DNA of 64,000 nucleotides. It comes from CAZKVJ01 sp964556225. GTDB lineage: Bacteria; Actinomycetota; Acidimicrobiia; Acidimicrobiales; Ilumatobacteraceae. This document shows positions 50,448 to 61,530 of the stretch, piece by piece (positions within the stretch are counted from its first letter, which is position 1; each line of letters opens with the position of its first letter). The position numbers and the translations under genes were made by a program. Below the pieces are notes generated by a model. It was given only the letters and a program-made list of their open reading frames with translations. It did no database searches and was not told where the DNA came from. The stretch is taken from the NCBI GenBank assembly GCA_964556225.1, contig CAZKVJ010000016.1:1-64000 (forward strand). The letters run 5' to 3'.

Positions 50448-50962
50448 GCCAGGAGCGCGGTCCCCGGCGGCCCGCGACCGGGCTGATCGTGGGCCGGTTC
50501 GACCCGCCGCACCTGGGCCACTCGTACCTCATCGGCTGGGCGCTCGAGCGCTGCGACCGGTTGGTCGTCTACGTCAACACTCGTGAGGGCGAGGCCGTAC
50601 CGGGTGAGCTCCGGGCGGCGTGGTTGCGCGAGCTCCACCCCGATGTCACGGTGATCGAGGTGCGTCACGACCTCGCGACCGACTTCTCCGATGAGGTGCT
50701 CTGGGCCCGCTGGATCGAGCTGTTCCGGTCTCGGTGGCCGCACGACGAGGGCCCGCACGTGGTGTTCTCGTCCGATCCCTACCTCGACGAGCTGGCCCGC
50801 CGGCTCGGGGCGGTTGCCGTGGTGGTCGACCCGGAGCGGGCCACGGTGCCCATCAGCGCCACCATGGTCCGCGAGGCACCGGCCGATCACCTCGACCGCC
50901 TGGCCCCACCCGTGCGTGAGTGGGTGCACCGCGAGTGGGTGGTCGGCCGGCGCCGGAGCTGA
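50444..50962 (+). CDS. NadR/NMNAT-like nucleotidyltransferase
   Basis: Protein of 172 aa. GLIVGRFDPPHLGHSYLIGWAL near 14-35 contains the HxGH nucleotidyltransferase motif (HLGH), and VPISATMVRE near 139 resembles the ISSTxVR motif. VVFSSDPYLDELARRL fits the SSD segment of NMN adenylyltransferases. It may make NAD from NMN or use a related substrate; without the NadR kinase part it cannot be called NadR itself. The GTG start overlaps the stop of the cyclase-ATPase gene by 4 nt, a notable coupling. Confidence 0.8.
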   Translation: MSQERGPRRPATGLIVGRFDPPHLGHSYLIGWALERCDRLVVYVNTREGEAVPGELRAAWLRELHPDVTVIEVRHDLATDFSDEVLWARWIELFRSRWPHDEGPHVVFSSDPYLDELARRLGAVAVVVDPERATVPISATMVREAPADHLDRLAPPVREWVHREWVVGRRRS

Positions 50963-50966
50963 GGGC

Positions 50967-51602
50967 CTACTTGCCGGGCTGGGGCAGGGTCCGCAGGTAG
51001 GGCTTCACGGTGGTCCAGCCCTGTGGGAACAGCTCCTTGGCCTCCTCGTCGGTCACGGCCGAGCCGATGATGACGTCCTGGCCGTCGACCCAGTTGGCGG
51101 GCGTGGCCACCTTGTACTGGGCGGTCAGCTGGAGGCTGTCGATCACCCGGAGGAGCTCGTCGAAGTTGCGGCCGGTGGATGCCGGGTAGGTGATGGTCAG
51201 CTTCACCTTCTTGTCCGGGCCGATCACGAAGACGGACCGCACCGTCAGGGTGTCGCTGGCGTTCGGGTGGATCATGTCGTAGAGATCCGCCACCCGCCGG
51301 TCCGGGTCGCCGATCATCGGAAAGTTGACGGCGGTGCCCTGCGTCTGTTCGATGTCGCGCTCCCAGTCGACGTGGCTCTCGACGGAGTCGACCGACAGGC
51401 CGATGACCTTGACGTTGCGCTTGTCGAACTCCGGCTTGATGGCGGCCACGTAGCCGAGCTCGGTGGTGCAGACCGGGGTGAAGTCCTTCGGGTGGCTGAA
51501 GAGGACTCCCCACGAGTCGCCGAGCCAGTCGTGGAACGAGATGGGACCCTGGGTGGTGTCGGCGGTGAAGTCGGGGGCGGTGTCGCCCAGGCGAACGGTC
51601 AT
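50967..51602 (-). CDS. 1-Cys peroxiredoxin (Prx6 type)
   Basis: Protein of 211 aa. Peroxidatic Cys C45 in HPKDFTPVCTTELG; there is no second Cys anywhere in the chain, so no resolving residue. NFPMIGDPDRRVADLYDM near 92 and the C-terminal dimer arm ATPANWVDGQDVIIGSAV fit the Prx6 subfamily. It reduces peroxides with an external thiol. AGGAGG lies 7 nt before the ATG at 51602. It converges with the nucleotidyltransferase gene (4 bp gap) and is divergent from arsR. Confidence 0.94.
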   Translation of the reverse strand: MTVRLGDTAPDFTADTTQGPISFHDWLGDSWGVLFSHPKDFTPVCTTELGYVAAIKPEFDKRNVKVIGLSVDSVESHVDWERDIEQTQGTAVNFPMIGDPDRRVADLYDMIHPNASDTLTVRSVFVIGPDKKVKLTITYPASTGRNFDELLRVIDSLQLTAQYKVATPANWVDGQDVIIGSAVTDEEAKELFPQGWTTVKPYLRTLPQPGK

Positions 51603-51683
51603 GGCGGGACCTCCTGTGCTCAACGGCGCTGGATCGATAGGTCTAGCGCCTTCCCGCCGAAATGTCTACCAATTCGATCGGGA

Positions 51684-51719
51684 TTGACAGGTGACCTTAT
51701 GGTCACATATTCTTCGGGA
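51684..51719 (+). promoter_or_regulatory. arsR promoter with operator between -35 and -10
   Basis: TTGACA (51684-51689) and CATATT (51706-51711) are a -35 and -10 pair with 16-nt spacing. Between them sits a perfect inverted repeat GTGACC-TTAT-GGTCAC (51691-51706). Transcription would start about 51718, giving a leaderless mRNA beginning at ATG 51720. A repressor bound to the palindrome would block RNA polymerase; the ArsR protein encoded next is the natural candidate. Confidence 0.7.
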
Positions 51720-52034
51720 ATGGACGACGTGTTCAAGGCGCTCGCCGACGCCAGTCGGCGGTCACTCTTGGACGCGTTGCGCCAGCGCGACGGCCAGACC
51801 CTGGCGGAGCTGTGTGAGACCCTGCCCGAGCTGTCCCGATTCGGTGTGATGAAGCACCTCGGGGTCCTGGAGGGGGCGGGGTTGGTGGCCACCGAGCGCG
51901 TGGGGCGCACCAAGCGCCACTACCTCAACCCGGTGCCGATCCAGGAGATCCACGAGCGGTGGATCTCGAAGTACGCGCAGCCCTTCGCAAGGGCGCTCGT
52001 GGCGCTGCGCCGTGATCTCGAAGGGACGGGCTGA
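51720..52034 (+). CDS. ArsR-family regulator of an SRPBCC gene
   Basis: Protein of 104 aa. MDDVFKALADASRRSLLDAL, ELCETLPELSRFGVMKHLGVLEGAGLV as the helix-turn-helix, then TKRHYLNPVPIQEIHERWI and YAQPFARALVAL. This is the ArsR subgroup that accompanies SRPBCC/AHSA1 genes. One Cys only, so metal sensing by Cys pairs is not likely. ATG 51720 is used because ATG 51699 lies inside the operator spacer and upstream of the -10 element, while 51720 fits a leaderless start. Confidence 0.9.
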   Translation: MDDVFKALADASRRSLLDALRQRDGQTLAELCETLPELSRFGVMKHLGVLEGAGLVATERVGRTKRHYLNPVPIQEIHERWISKYAQPFARALVALRRDLEGTG

Positions 52035-52061
52035 GCCCGCGAGCAGAGGAGAGATGACACC

Positions 52062-53027
52062 ATGACCGCCGCCCGCCACGTGTTCGAGGCCTACATCCGA
52101 GCGACGCCCGAGGAGATCTGGCGGGCGCTCACCGACCCGGCCTTCACTCGCCGCTACTTCCACGGCACCGCGGTGGACTCGGCGTTCGAGCCCGGGTCGG
52201 GCTATCGGTACGTCACCGATGATGGCCGCGACGCGCTCGTCGGCGAGATCGAGCACGTCGAGCCGGGACGCCGGCTGGTGATGACGTTCCGGATGGTCTA
52301 CGACACCGCGCTGGCCGAGGAGCCGCCGAGCCGGGTGGAGTGGCTCATCACGCCGGCCGGGGACGTGACGCGGGTGACGCTGCGCCACGGCGACCTGGCG
52401 CTCAGCCCGCTCACGTGGGAGCGGACCCGCCTCGGGTGGCTGCAGGTCCTCGACGGGATGAAGACGCTCCTCGAGACGGGCAGCGAGCTCGGACCGGTGG
52501 CCGACCCTGCCGATCAGCCGCGGGATCCCGATGCGTTGAGCGCCATCGCCGACGAGGTGGCCGGCGGCTGGCACCGAGCACAGGGCATCGAAGCCAACAA
52601 CGCGGTCTGGGGCTGGCTCGGGCTGCCGGCCGAGCAGCGAACCGAGGACGACGACGAGGCGATGACGCGCAGCGCCTACGCCGCCGCCTACCACTGGGCG
52701 AAGGCGGCTGGGCGGGGGCCGGAGAACGAGGCCCGTGCCGAATGGCTGCTGTCGCGCGTCTGGGTGGCGCGGGGCCAGGGCGAGCTGGCGCTGCACCACG
52801 GCCGGCGTTGCATGGGTGTGTGCCGGGCGGCCGAGCTCGAGGACTTCGACCTCGCGTACGCCCACGAGGCGCTGGCGCGGGCGCTCGCGTGCCTCGGTCG
52901 TGACGACGAGGCACGCGTCGAGCTGGCAGCGGCCCGCGAGGTGCCGATCGCCGACCCCGAGGATCGCCAGCTGGTCGCGTCGGATCTCGCGGCGGGCCCG
53001 TGGTTCGGGATGACGGCGACGAGCTGA
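52062..53027 (+). CDS. SRPBCC (AHSA1-like) domain fused to TPR-like helical domain
   Basis: Protein of 321 aa. Residues 1-145 form an AHSA1/START-like fold: FEAYIRATPEEIWRALTDPAFT, YFHGTAVDSAFEPGSGY, VGEIEHVEPGRRLVMTF and the long helix RLGWLQVLDGMKTLLE. Residues about 160-321 are all-alpha with TPR-like spacing (YAAAYHWAKAAGRGPENEARAEWL, ELALHHGRRCMGVCRAAELED, AYAHEALARALACLGRDDEARVELAAAREV). The arsR-SRPBCC order is common; the helical extension is not usual for short AHSA1 proteins. A GAGGAGAG ribosome site precedes the ATG. Ligand unknown. Confidence 0.85.
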   Translation: MTAARHVFEAYIRATPEEIWRALTDPAFTRRYFHGTAVDSAFEPGSGYRYVTDDGRDALVGEIEHVEPGRRLVMTFRMVYDTALAEEPPSRVEWLITPAGDVTRVTLRHGDLALSPLTWERTRLGWLQVLDGMKTLLETGSELGPVADPADQPRDPDALSAIADEVAGGWHRAQGIEANNAVWGWLGLPAEQRTEDDDEAMTRSAYAAAYHWAKAAGRGPENEARAEWLLSRVWVARGQGELALHHGRRCMGVCRAAELEDFDLAYAHEALARALACLGRDDEARVELAAAREVPIADPEDRQLVASDLAAGPWFGMTATS

Positions 53028-53032
53028 TCTCG

Positions 53033-53917
53033 TCAGGGGTGGCGGATGTCCAGCCCGAACGCCTCCTGGAAGGCCGCGTAGTACTCGTCGTCGCCGGAGT
53101 GGGTCCCGAGCGACACCCACTCCTCGTCGGTGATCCGAGCTCGCCCGGAGATGAGCTCGGTCGCGCCCCATGACACCGCGTAGCGCAGCCGCGGCTGGTC
53201 CGTGGTGATGGCATGGTGGATGACGCGCGCCACGTCGAACGGATCGCCGGCGCCGGCCATCCCGGCGGCGTAGAACTGGAACAGCCGCCGGTAGTGCGGG
53301 TCGTAGGCGCCGCTCTGGTTCGGGGCATCGACGTTCTTGGCGAAGATCGCGGACTTGGTCACACCCGGTTCGACGATCGCGACGCGGATGCCGAACGGCA
53401 CGACCTCCTGGGCGAGCCCCTCGCTGAGGCCCTCCAGGGCCCACTTCGACGCCACGTACGGCGACTGGGCCAGCGCAGCGATCCGTCCCGCGATGGACGA
53501 GATGTTGACGATCGTGCCGCTGCCTCGGTCGCGCATCTGCGGGAGGACGGCCTGCAGGCAGCGCACGGCCCCGCAGAGGTTGACGTTCATCACGTCGAGG
53601 TACAGCGAGCTCGGGCACTCCTCGGCGACGGCGTTGCCGCCGATGCCGGCGTTGTTGACCAGCACGTCGATCCGCCCGGCGTCGGCCAGGATGGAGGCCA
53701 TCCCGTCGCGGACCGAGTCGTCGTCGGCCACGTCGAGCTCGGCGAGGTGCACGGTGACGCCGGCCTCGTCGCACATGGCCTGGAGCTTGGTGGCCTTCCC
53801 GAGCGCACGGACCGTTCCGTACACGGTGTGGCCCTGTGCGGCCAGGTGGACGGCCGTGGCGCGGCCGATGCCGCTGTTGGCGCCGGTGACGACGGTGACG
53901 GGTGCGGTGTCGGGCAT
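53033..53917 (-). CDS. SDR-family oxidoreductase
   Basis: Protein of 294 aa. TGANSGIGRATAVHLAA near 11-27; NNAGIGG near 87; Ser in IVNISSIAGR near 138; Tyr-x3-Lys in YVASKWALEGL near 153. A longer C-terminus than usual (about 50 residues after the barrel) ends GLDIRHP. ATG 53917 is chosen over 53941 since TACGGT (minus strand 53929-53924) is 6 nt upstream. The SRPBCC gene converges 5 bp away. Confidence 0.88.
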   Translation of the reverse strand: MPDTAPVTVVTGANSGIGRATAVHLAAQGHTVYGTVRALGKATKLQAMCDEAGVTVHLAELDVADDDSVRDGMASILADAGRIDVLVNNAGIGGNAVAEECPSSLYLDVMNVNLCGAVRCLQAVLPQMRDRGSGTIVNISSIAGRIAALAQSPYVASKWALEGLSEGLAQEVVPFGIRVAIVEPGVTKSAIFAKNVDAPNQSGAYDPHYRRLFQFYAAGMAGAGDPFDVARVIHHAITTDQPRLRYAVSWGATELISGRARITDEEWVSLGTHSGDDEYYAAFQEAFGLDIRHP

Positions 53918-53937
53918 GCCGGCACCGTACTCACGGC

Positions 53938-56607
<2,670 letters not shown>

Positions 56608-56682
56608 GGAGCGGAACGTACCCGGCCGCCGATCCCGGCGGGCCGGGACCTCGAGGCCGTTCCCGGGGTGTTCACCACCGGT

Positions 56683-58134
56683 TCACCAGGAGTAGAGCGC
56701 AGCGGCGCGGGGGCCGAGCGACACGTACAGGCCGTCGCGTCGGAGGTGATCGCCGTCGCGCTCGAAGCCCTCGCCGCTCAGCAGCTCGGTGAACACGTTT
56801 TTGCCCGAGGGGATGCGCTCGGGCCACGGGCTGTAGGCCATGCCGTCGGCCGGGTGGTCGGACGCGTTGACCACGACGAGGTGCAAGCGATCGTGGTGGT
56901 GCCATGCCCAGCCGACGAGGTGGACGCACGACTGGTTGTCGGGCCAACCGGTGAGATCGCAAAGCGACCACTCACCCTCGCGCATGGCCGTGGAGTGGAC
57001 GTGGCGCAGCACCCGCTCGTGGGTGTCGTGGACCTCGTGGTCGGCCGGCTCGTCGGGCCGGCGACCCAGCGTGACCGGGACCCGGATGCGCCGGGCCGTC
57101 TCCTGGCCCTCGTGGAGCAGCGGCGCGCCCGGCAGTGTGGCGATCGTGACCAGGGCCGATGTCGCCGCCTCGGGCGTCAACGTGGCGGCGACGCGCGGCT
57201 CGTCGTGGTTCTCGACGAAGCGGGCCATGCGGGCCTGGTACTCCAGATCGGCGCGCAGGTGGCCGCGCAGCCCGTCGGCGTCGGCATGCACCAGCAGGTC
57301 GTACAGCCGCTTGTCGTAGGTGAGGTCGAAGCCCTGCTGCTGCAGCTCCCACTCCAGGTCCCAATAGGCCTCGGCCACGAACACGAACTCTGGGTGGTGG
57401 GCCTTCACCGCCGCGATCACGCCCGGCCAGAACTCCTCATCGGGAAGCGGACCGGCCCGGTCGCCCCACGTCCGCTCGACGACGTCGTTCATCAGCAGCA
57501 TCGCCATGTCGCAGCGCACGCCGTCGCACTGCTCGGCGATGGAGCGCAGCGTCTTGATCGTGACCGAGCGTGTGCTGGGCGAGAACGCGTTGAGCTGGAC
57601 GACCTCCGGCCAGGCGGGGAAGTAGGGGTCGCGCCCGCAGGCCAGCACGTTGGGGCCGACCCGGACGGCGGACGGCGGATCGGCGGCGAGCTCGGCGTCG
57701 GTGCCGGCGAGGAAGCGCTCGGGGTGCTTCGTGGTCCACGGATGGTCGGGTGCCACGTGGTTGGGGACGTAGTCGAGGAGCAGGCGGATGCCACGCCGGG
57801 CCAGCGCGGCTCGGGCGGCCGCCAGCCCCTTCGGGCCGCCGAGCGCGGCGTCCACGCGGTAGCGGCGCACGGAGTACGCCGAGCCGATGACGTCGGCATC
57901 GGTGAGGTCGGGGAGCGCCGCCCGCTGGCTGCTGACGAACGGCTCGTGCGCGCGGGCGTACTCGCGGGCGAAGGGGCTGCGCTCCCACACGCCCATCAGC
58001 CACACCGTGTCGGTCCCGGGCAGGAGCACCCGGTCCCACTCGCCGTCGGGCAGGTCGCGCAGCGTGACGGGGCGGCCGGTCCGCTGGCCGACGTCGGTCA
58101 GCCAGACCCAGGTGTTGATCTCGAGGATCTGCAT
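56683..58134 (-). CDS. GH13 alpha-amylase-family enzyme
   Basis: Protein of 483 aa with the GH13 catalytic set in order: LLDYVPNHVAPDHP near 120-133 (region I), DGVRCDMAMLLMND near 205 with the Asp nucleophile, EFVFVAEAYWD near 253 with the acid/base Glu, and FVENHDEPR near 303 with the stabilising Asp. The start MQILEINTWVWL is typical of a small amylase clade lacking extra domains. GCGGAGG precedes the ATG at 58134 by 7 nt. It lies 75 bp upstream of the GH63-like gene on the same strand; both likely process the same alpha-glucoside. Confidence 0.9.
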   Translation of the reverse strand: MQILEINTWVWLTDVGQRTGRPVTLRDLPDGEWDRVLLPGTDTVWLMGVWERSPFAREYARAHEPFVSSQRAALPDLTDADVIGSAYSVRRYRVDAALGGPKGLAAARAALARRGIRLLLDYVPNHVAPDHPWTTKHPERFLAGTDAELAADPPSAVRVGPNVLACGRDPYFPAWPEVVQLNAFSPSTRSVTIKTLRSIAEQCDGVRCDMAMLLMNDVVERTWGDRAGPLPDEEFWPGVIAAVKAHHPEFVFVAEAYWDLEWELQQQGFDLTYDKRLYDLLVHADADGLRGHLRADLEYQARMARFVENHDEPRVAATLTPEAATSALVTIATLPGAPLLHEGQETARRIRVPVTLGRRPDEPADHEVHDTHERVLRHVHSTAMREGEWSLCDLTGWPDNQSCVHLVGWAWHHHDRLHLVVVNASDHPADGMAYSPWPERIPSGKNVFTELLSGEGFERDGDHLRRDGLYVSLGPRAAALYSW

Positions 58135-58234
58135 GAGGGGGCCTCCGCGGCGGGGGATTCGAGGCGATGCCAGTCCTAGCCGACGCGACCGGGTCGCCAC
58201 CAGGGCCGACCGGACGCACCCGCGGCGGTCCAGA

Positions 58235-58296
58235 CCGTTCTGGCTGCCACCGGTTCGCTCACCGCCCAGGTCACGAGCGATGGCGGTGATGCCAGA
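58235..58296. terminator. Imperfect hairpin related to the GTTCTGG family
   Basis: Starts CCGTTCTGG (58235-58243) and ends ATGCCAGA. TCTGGCTGCCACCG pairs imperfectly with CGGTGATGCCAGA across about 30 nt. It lies in the 181-bp gap after the stop of the minus-strand gene at 58316 and before GH13. The left motif equals the arm of copies B and C, but the right arm lacks ACG, so membership is uncertain. The rest of the gap holds only the GH13 ribosome site. Confidence 0.4.
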
Positions 58297-58315
58297 TCCG
58301 ACCGGCGGCCGTGGG

Positions 58316-61300
58316 TCAGGACACCTTCGTGAAGGCGACGGGGAGGCCGAGGAACAGCGTGGTGGTCGCCCGGTACAGCCCGGTGCACTTGGAGTAGATC
58401 TCGGCATGCACCTTGGCCCCAGAGTGCAGCTGCAGCGCGTGGTACGGCAGCTCCACCCACCTGGGATCGTTGGCGAACACGAAGTCCTTGGCGCCGACGG
58501 GGGACCTCGGCAGCGGGCTCAGCACGTACGAGCGGGTGGCGCTCGATGCCGTCCCGCCGGCGAGCCCCTCCGTCGGCAGTGCCTTGAGCGCGAGCGAGGT
58601 CACCGGGCCGGAGTACTTCGCCAGCCACGGGATGCCGTGCAGCCGGCTGCTGACGAAGCCGGCGGGCACGTAGGCGCCCGATGTGCCGTACTTCGCAGCG
58701 ACCGCTGCGTCGGCGGCCTTCACCGGCGACAGCCCGGGCCACCATTCGGCGCCGACGGAGAGGATGGCCGGGCACTCCATCCCTCCGCCCGCCGGAGCGC
58801 CGGCGGTCGGGTGCATCGTCACCGAGACGGTCGGTGGGGTGGTCTGGCCCTGAGGTGCCGGCCGGATCACGGCACCTGGCGGGAAGCTGAGGCCCGCCGA
58901 CGCGGCGGCGGCCTGGATGAAGATCTCGTTGAGCTTCTTTTCGACCTCGTCGAGCAGCTCTCCCGCCAGCGACTCGCAGGTGTACTCCTCCTTGTCGGCG
59001 GCGGCGGCGGCCTCGCCGATGTCGTCACACGGGATGCCGAGGTCCTTGGCCGCCTCCACGAGCAGCGCCGAGAGCTCGCCCTTGGCGGCCTGCTTCAGCT
59101 GGTCTGAGTTCGGCAGCGTCGGTGGCACGCCGAAGTAGATCAGGGCGGCGTTGACGGCGAGGGTTGCCATGGCCGAGCAGAACGCCTCGGCCTTCTTCTG
59201 GTCCACCACCTGGCTGCCGATGGCCTTGCACCCGGAGAGCTCGACGACGATGTCGACGAGCACACCTTTCAGCGTGTCGAAGACCCCGACGAGCATGTCC
59301 CACAGCGTGGTGGCGTCCTTCCAGATGGTCTCGAACGCGCCGACCAAGCCACCGCTGCCCGAGCTGCACGAGCCACCGCCGAACGTCGTCTTCACGCCAC
59401 CCTGGATGCCCGACACGCCGAGCTCGTCGTACCACGAGTAGCAGACGCCGGGACACAGTGGCGTGTTGGGACCGATGTCGCCGATGAACTGGTTCCAGAA
59501 CGCGTACTGCTTCCCGTACTTCTGCGGCTCGGCCAGGTCCGACCGCCACGTGACGAACGTCCAGCAGTTGGCGAAGCCGGGGTTCGGCGGCTTCGGTGGG
59601 TTGAGCGTGGCCTCCATCTCGAACGGGATGGCGGTGGGGTCGAGGACGGGGCCGCCGAAGGCGTCGATCATCCCGGGGCTCAGCGTCAGGTCCGGCTTCC
59701 CGGTGTGGACCACGACGTCGTCGGTGGCGACGCCGGGCCAGTGGTCGCCCACCATCGGCACGACTCTGATGTAGAGGTCCTCGATGGGCGGGAGCAGGAG
59801 CTCCGGCTGCGACGTCGGCACCAAGGGTGCCAGCGCCTCGGCCAGCACCGTTCCGCCGGGTGGCGGGGGGGTGGCCGGCAGGGCGGCCACCAGGTCGACG
59901 GCGACCGGCCCGGCGATCTTGTCGTAGGCGGGGAGCAGCGCGACGCTCGACTCGGTCTCGGAGCCGACGATCGTGCCCAGGTCGATCGTGAAGTCACCAC
60001 CGCTGCCGGCGACCTCGCCTTCGGCGAGCACACCGGCGATGAACGGCGATGCTCCTGAGGGTGGGTCGAACGCCAGCACCTGCCAGATCCCGTGCGTGGT
60101 GCCCGCCACCGAGCTGACCCACCGGAACGTCTGGACGCCGGGATCCTCGATCCACTCCTCGCTGCTGAGCCGGACCGTGCCCTCGGTCGCGCCCGGCATG
60201 ACGATGGACAGCCGGGCGCCGCCCCCGCCGCTGACCACCTCGCGCACGTCGAATCCCGGCGCCGGCGTGAACGTCGAGCGGCCCAGTGGGACGAGCTCCG
60301 CCCCCCGCCAGCCCCACCCCTCGATCTCGACCTGGTCGGCACCGCTCAGATCCACCATCGCCGACGTGACCAGGAGCTGGCCCAGGCGGCGGGGGATGGA
60401 GGACTGGTCCTCCGCAGGGACGCGCCGCCACGCCCCGCCGGTCCCGACGTAGAGGTACACGCGGTCGATGTCGTCCGGCACGCCGTGGAGCACCCCGTGG
60501 ACGATGTGGAGGGGGCCGCTCCACTCACCGCCACACCCGTCGGGACCGTCGACGGCGACCGGTGGTGACGTGGAGCGCACACCGTCGGTGAGCACCTCGA
60601 CGGCGAACATCTGGGTGCCCGGACTGACGGGGACGTCGTCGAACACGCCGCCGTCGGCAGTGGCCACGGGCTGGAACAGGCCGCTGTCCGGCAGGAGCCG
60701 GACCAGGGTGTGCTGGCCGGCGCCGTCGCGCTGGTAGCGGACCGAGGCCGAGCAGCCGTCGTCGTCGGTGACGACCTCCGGGAGCGCCGCGTCCGATGTC
60801 TCCGTCGGCGGCGGCACCGGCGCCGGATCGTCGATCGGCGGCACTTGGTCCAGGTGGTCGACCACCGGGATCGCCAGCTCGGTCCCGGTGGGGATCGGCG
60901 CGTCGAGGGGCGTGTCGGCGAAGAGGAGCTGGGCCATCTCGGCGCCGAGCCCCTGCTGCTCGATGATCGACGCCGGTGTCTCGCCCTCTGCTGTGACGTA
61001 GGAGCGAACGGGGAGCGGGCTCTGCTGCTCCTGGGTCAGCAATCGCACGGCGTTCGACGTGGCCGAGCGCCCGTCGCGGTCGCTGACCCGGGCGACGAGC
61101 GTGCTGACGCCCACCGTGGTCGGGACCCAGTCGAGCACCCCTTGCCAGGTCGGGTCGTCGGCTGCGTCGTCGATCGTGGGATCGGCGGAGGCGACCAGGG
61201 ACGAGCCATCCCACAGCTCGACGGCGTCGAGGGGTGCCACGCCACTCGCCTGCACCACGAGCGAGACGGGGTGGCCAATGTTCACGGTGGGCACGCCGGG

Positions 61301-61519
61301 CACGAGGCGTTGCAGCGTGACGCTGATGCCGGTTGCCGGGCGGACCTCGCCGGTCGGGGGCGTGGTCCCGTCATCGGTGCCGCCGTCAGCGGTGGTGTCG
61401 GCCGTGGATGCCGCCGGACCACGAGGGTCGTCACGCGCCACGATCAGCGCGGCGACGCCCACGGCGACCGCTGCGCCGACGCCGATGCCGGTGATCCATG
61501 GTGCGGAGAGGCGGGCCAT
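58316..61519 (-). CDS. Large surface protein with Ig-like and LysM-like regions
   Basis: Protein of 1067 aa from ATG 61519. One N-terminal membrane helix (WITGIGVGAAVAVGVAALIVA near 8-28), then a Thr/Asp/Gly linker. Residues about 62-155 resemble an Ig-like fold (TVNIGHPVSLVVQASGVAPLDAVELWDG). SYVTAEGETPASIIEQQGLGAEM near 170-215, ending PIPTGTELAIPV, looks like a LysM repeat. The rest alternates beta-rich blocks with an Ala-rich helical stretch near 770-880 and paired Cys (NCWTFVTW, CPGVCYSWY, CSSGSGG). No enzyme motif. Probably anchored outside the cell. It is 11 bp after the companion gene 61531-62436. Confidence 0.7.
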   Translation of the reverse strand: MARLSAPWITGIGVGAAVAVGVAALIVARDDPRGPAASTADTTADGGTDDGTTPPTGEVRPATGISVTLQRLVPGVPTVNIGHPVSLVVQASGVAPLDAVELWDGSSLVASADPTIDDAADDPTWQGVLDWVPTTVGVSTLVARVSDRDGRSATSNAVRLLTQEQQSPLPVRSYVTAEGETPASIIEQQGLGAEMAQLLFADTPLDAPIPTGTELAIPVVDHLDQVPPIDDPAPVPPPTETSDAALPEVVTDDDGCSASVRYQRDGAGQHTLVRLLPDSGLFQPVATADGGVFDDVPVSPGTQMFAVEVLTDGVRSTSPPVAVDGPDGCGGEWSGPLHIVHGVLHGVPDDIDRVYLYVGTGGAWRRVPAEDQSSIPRRLGQLLVTSAMVDLSGADQVEIEGWGWRGAELVPLGRSTFTPAPGFDVREVVSGGGGARLSIVMPGATEGTVRLSSEEWIEDPGVQTFRWVSSVAGTTHGIWQVLAFDPPSGASPFIAGVLAEGEVAGSGGDFTIDLGTIVGSETESSVALLPAYDKIAGPVAVDLVAALPATPPPPGGTVLAEALAPLVPTSQPELLLPPIEDLYIRVVPMVGDHWPGVATDDVVVHTGKPDLTLSPGMIDAFGGPVLDPTAIPFEMEATLNPPKPPNPGFANCWTFVTWRSDLAEPQKYGKQYAFWNQFIGDIGPNTPLCPGVCYSWYDELGVSGIQGGVKTTFGGGSCSSGSGGLVGAFETIWKDATTLWDMLVGVFDTLKGVLVDIVVELSGCKAIGSQVVDQKKAEAFCSAMATLAVNAALIYFGVPPTLPNSDQLKQAAKGELSALLVEAAKDLGIPCDDIGEAAAAADKEEYTCESLAGELLDEVEKKLNEIFIQAAAASAGLSFPPGAVIRPAPQGQTTPPTVSVTMHPTAGAPAGGGMECPAILSVGAEWWPGLSPVKAADAAVAAKYGTSGAYVPAGFVSSRLHGIPWLAKYSGPVTSLALKALPTEGLAGGTASSATRSYVLSPLPRSPVGAKDFVFANDPRWVELPYHALQLHSGAKVHAEIYSKCTGLYRATTTLFLGLPVAFTKVS

Positions 61520-61530
61520 GCTGCGCGGCC

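Noticed and set aside
51699..51701. ATG as start of the arsR gene
   Set aside because: It lies in the spacer of the operator palindrome and upstream of the -10 element.
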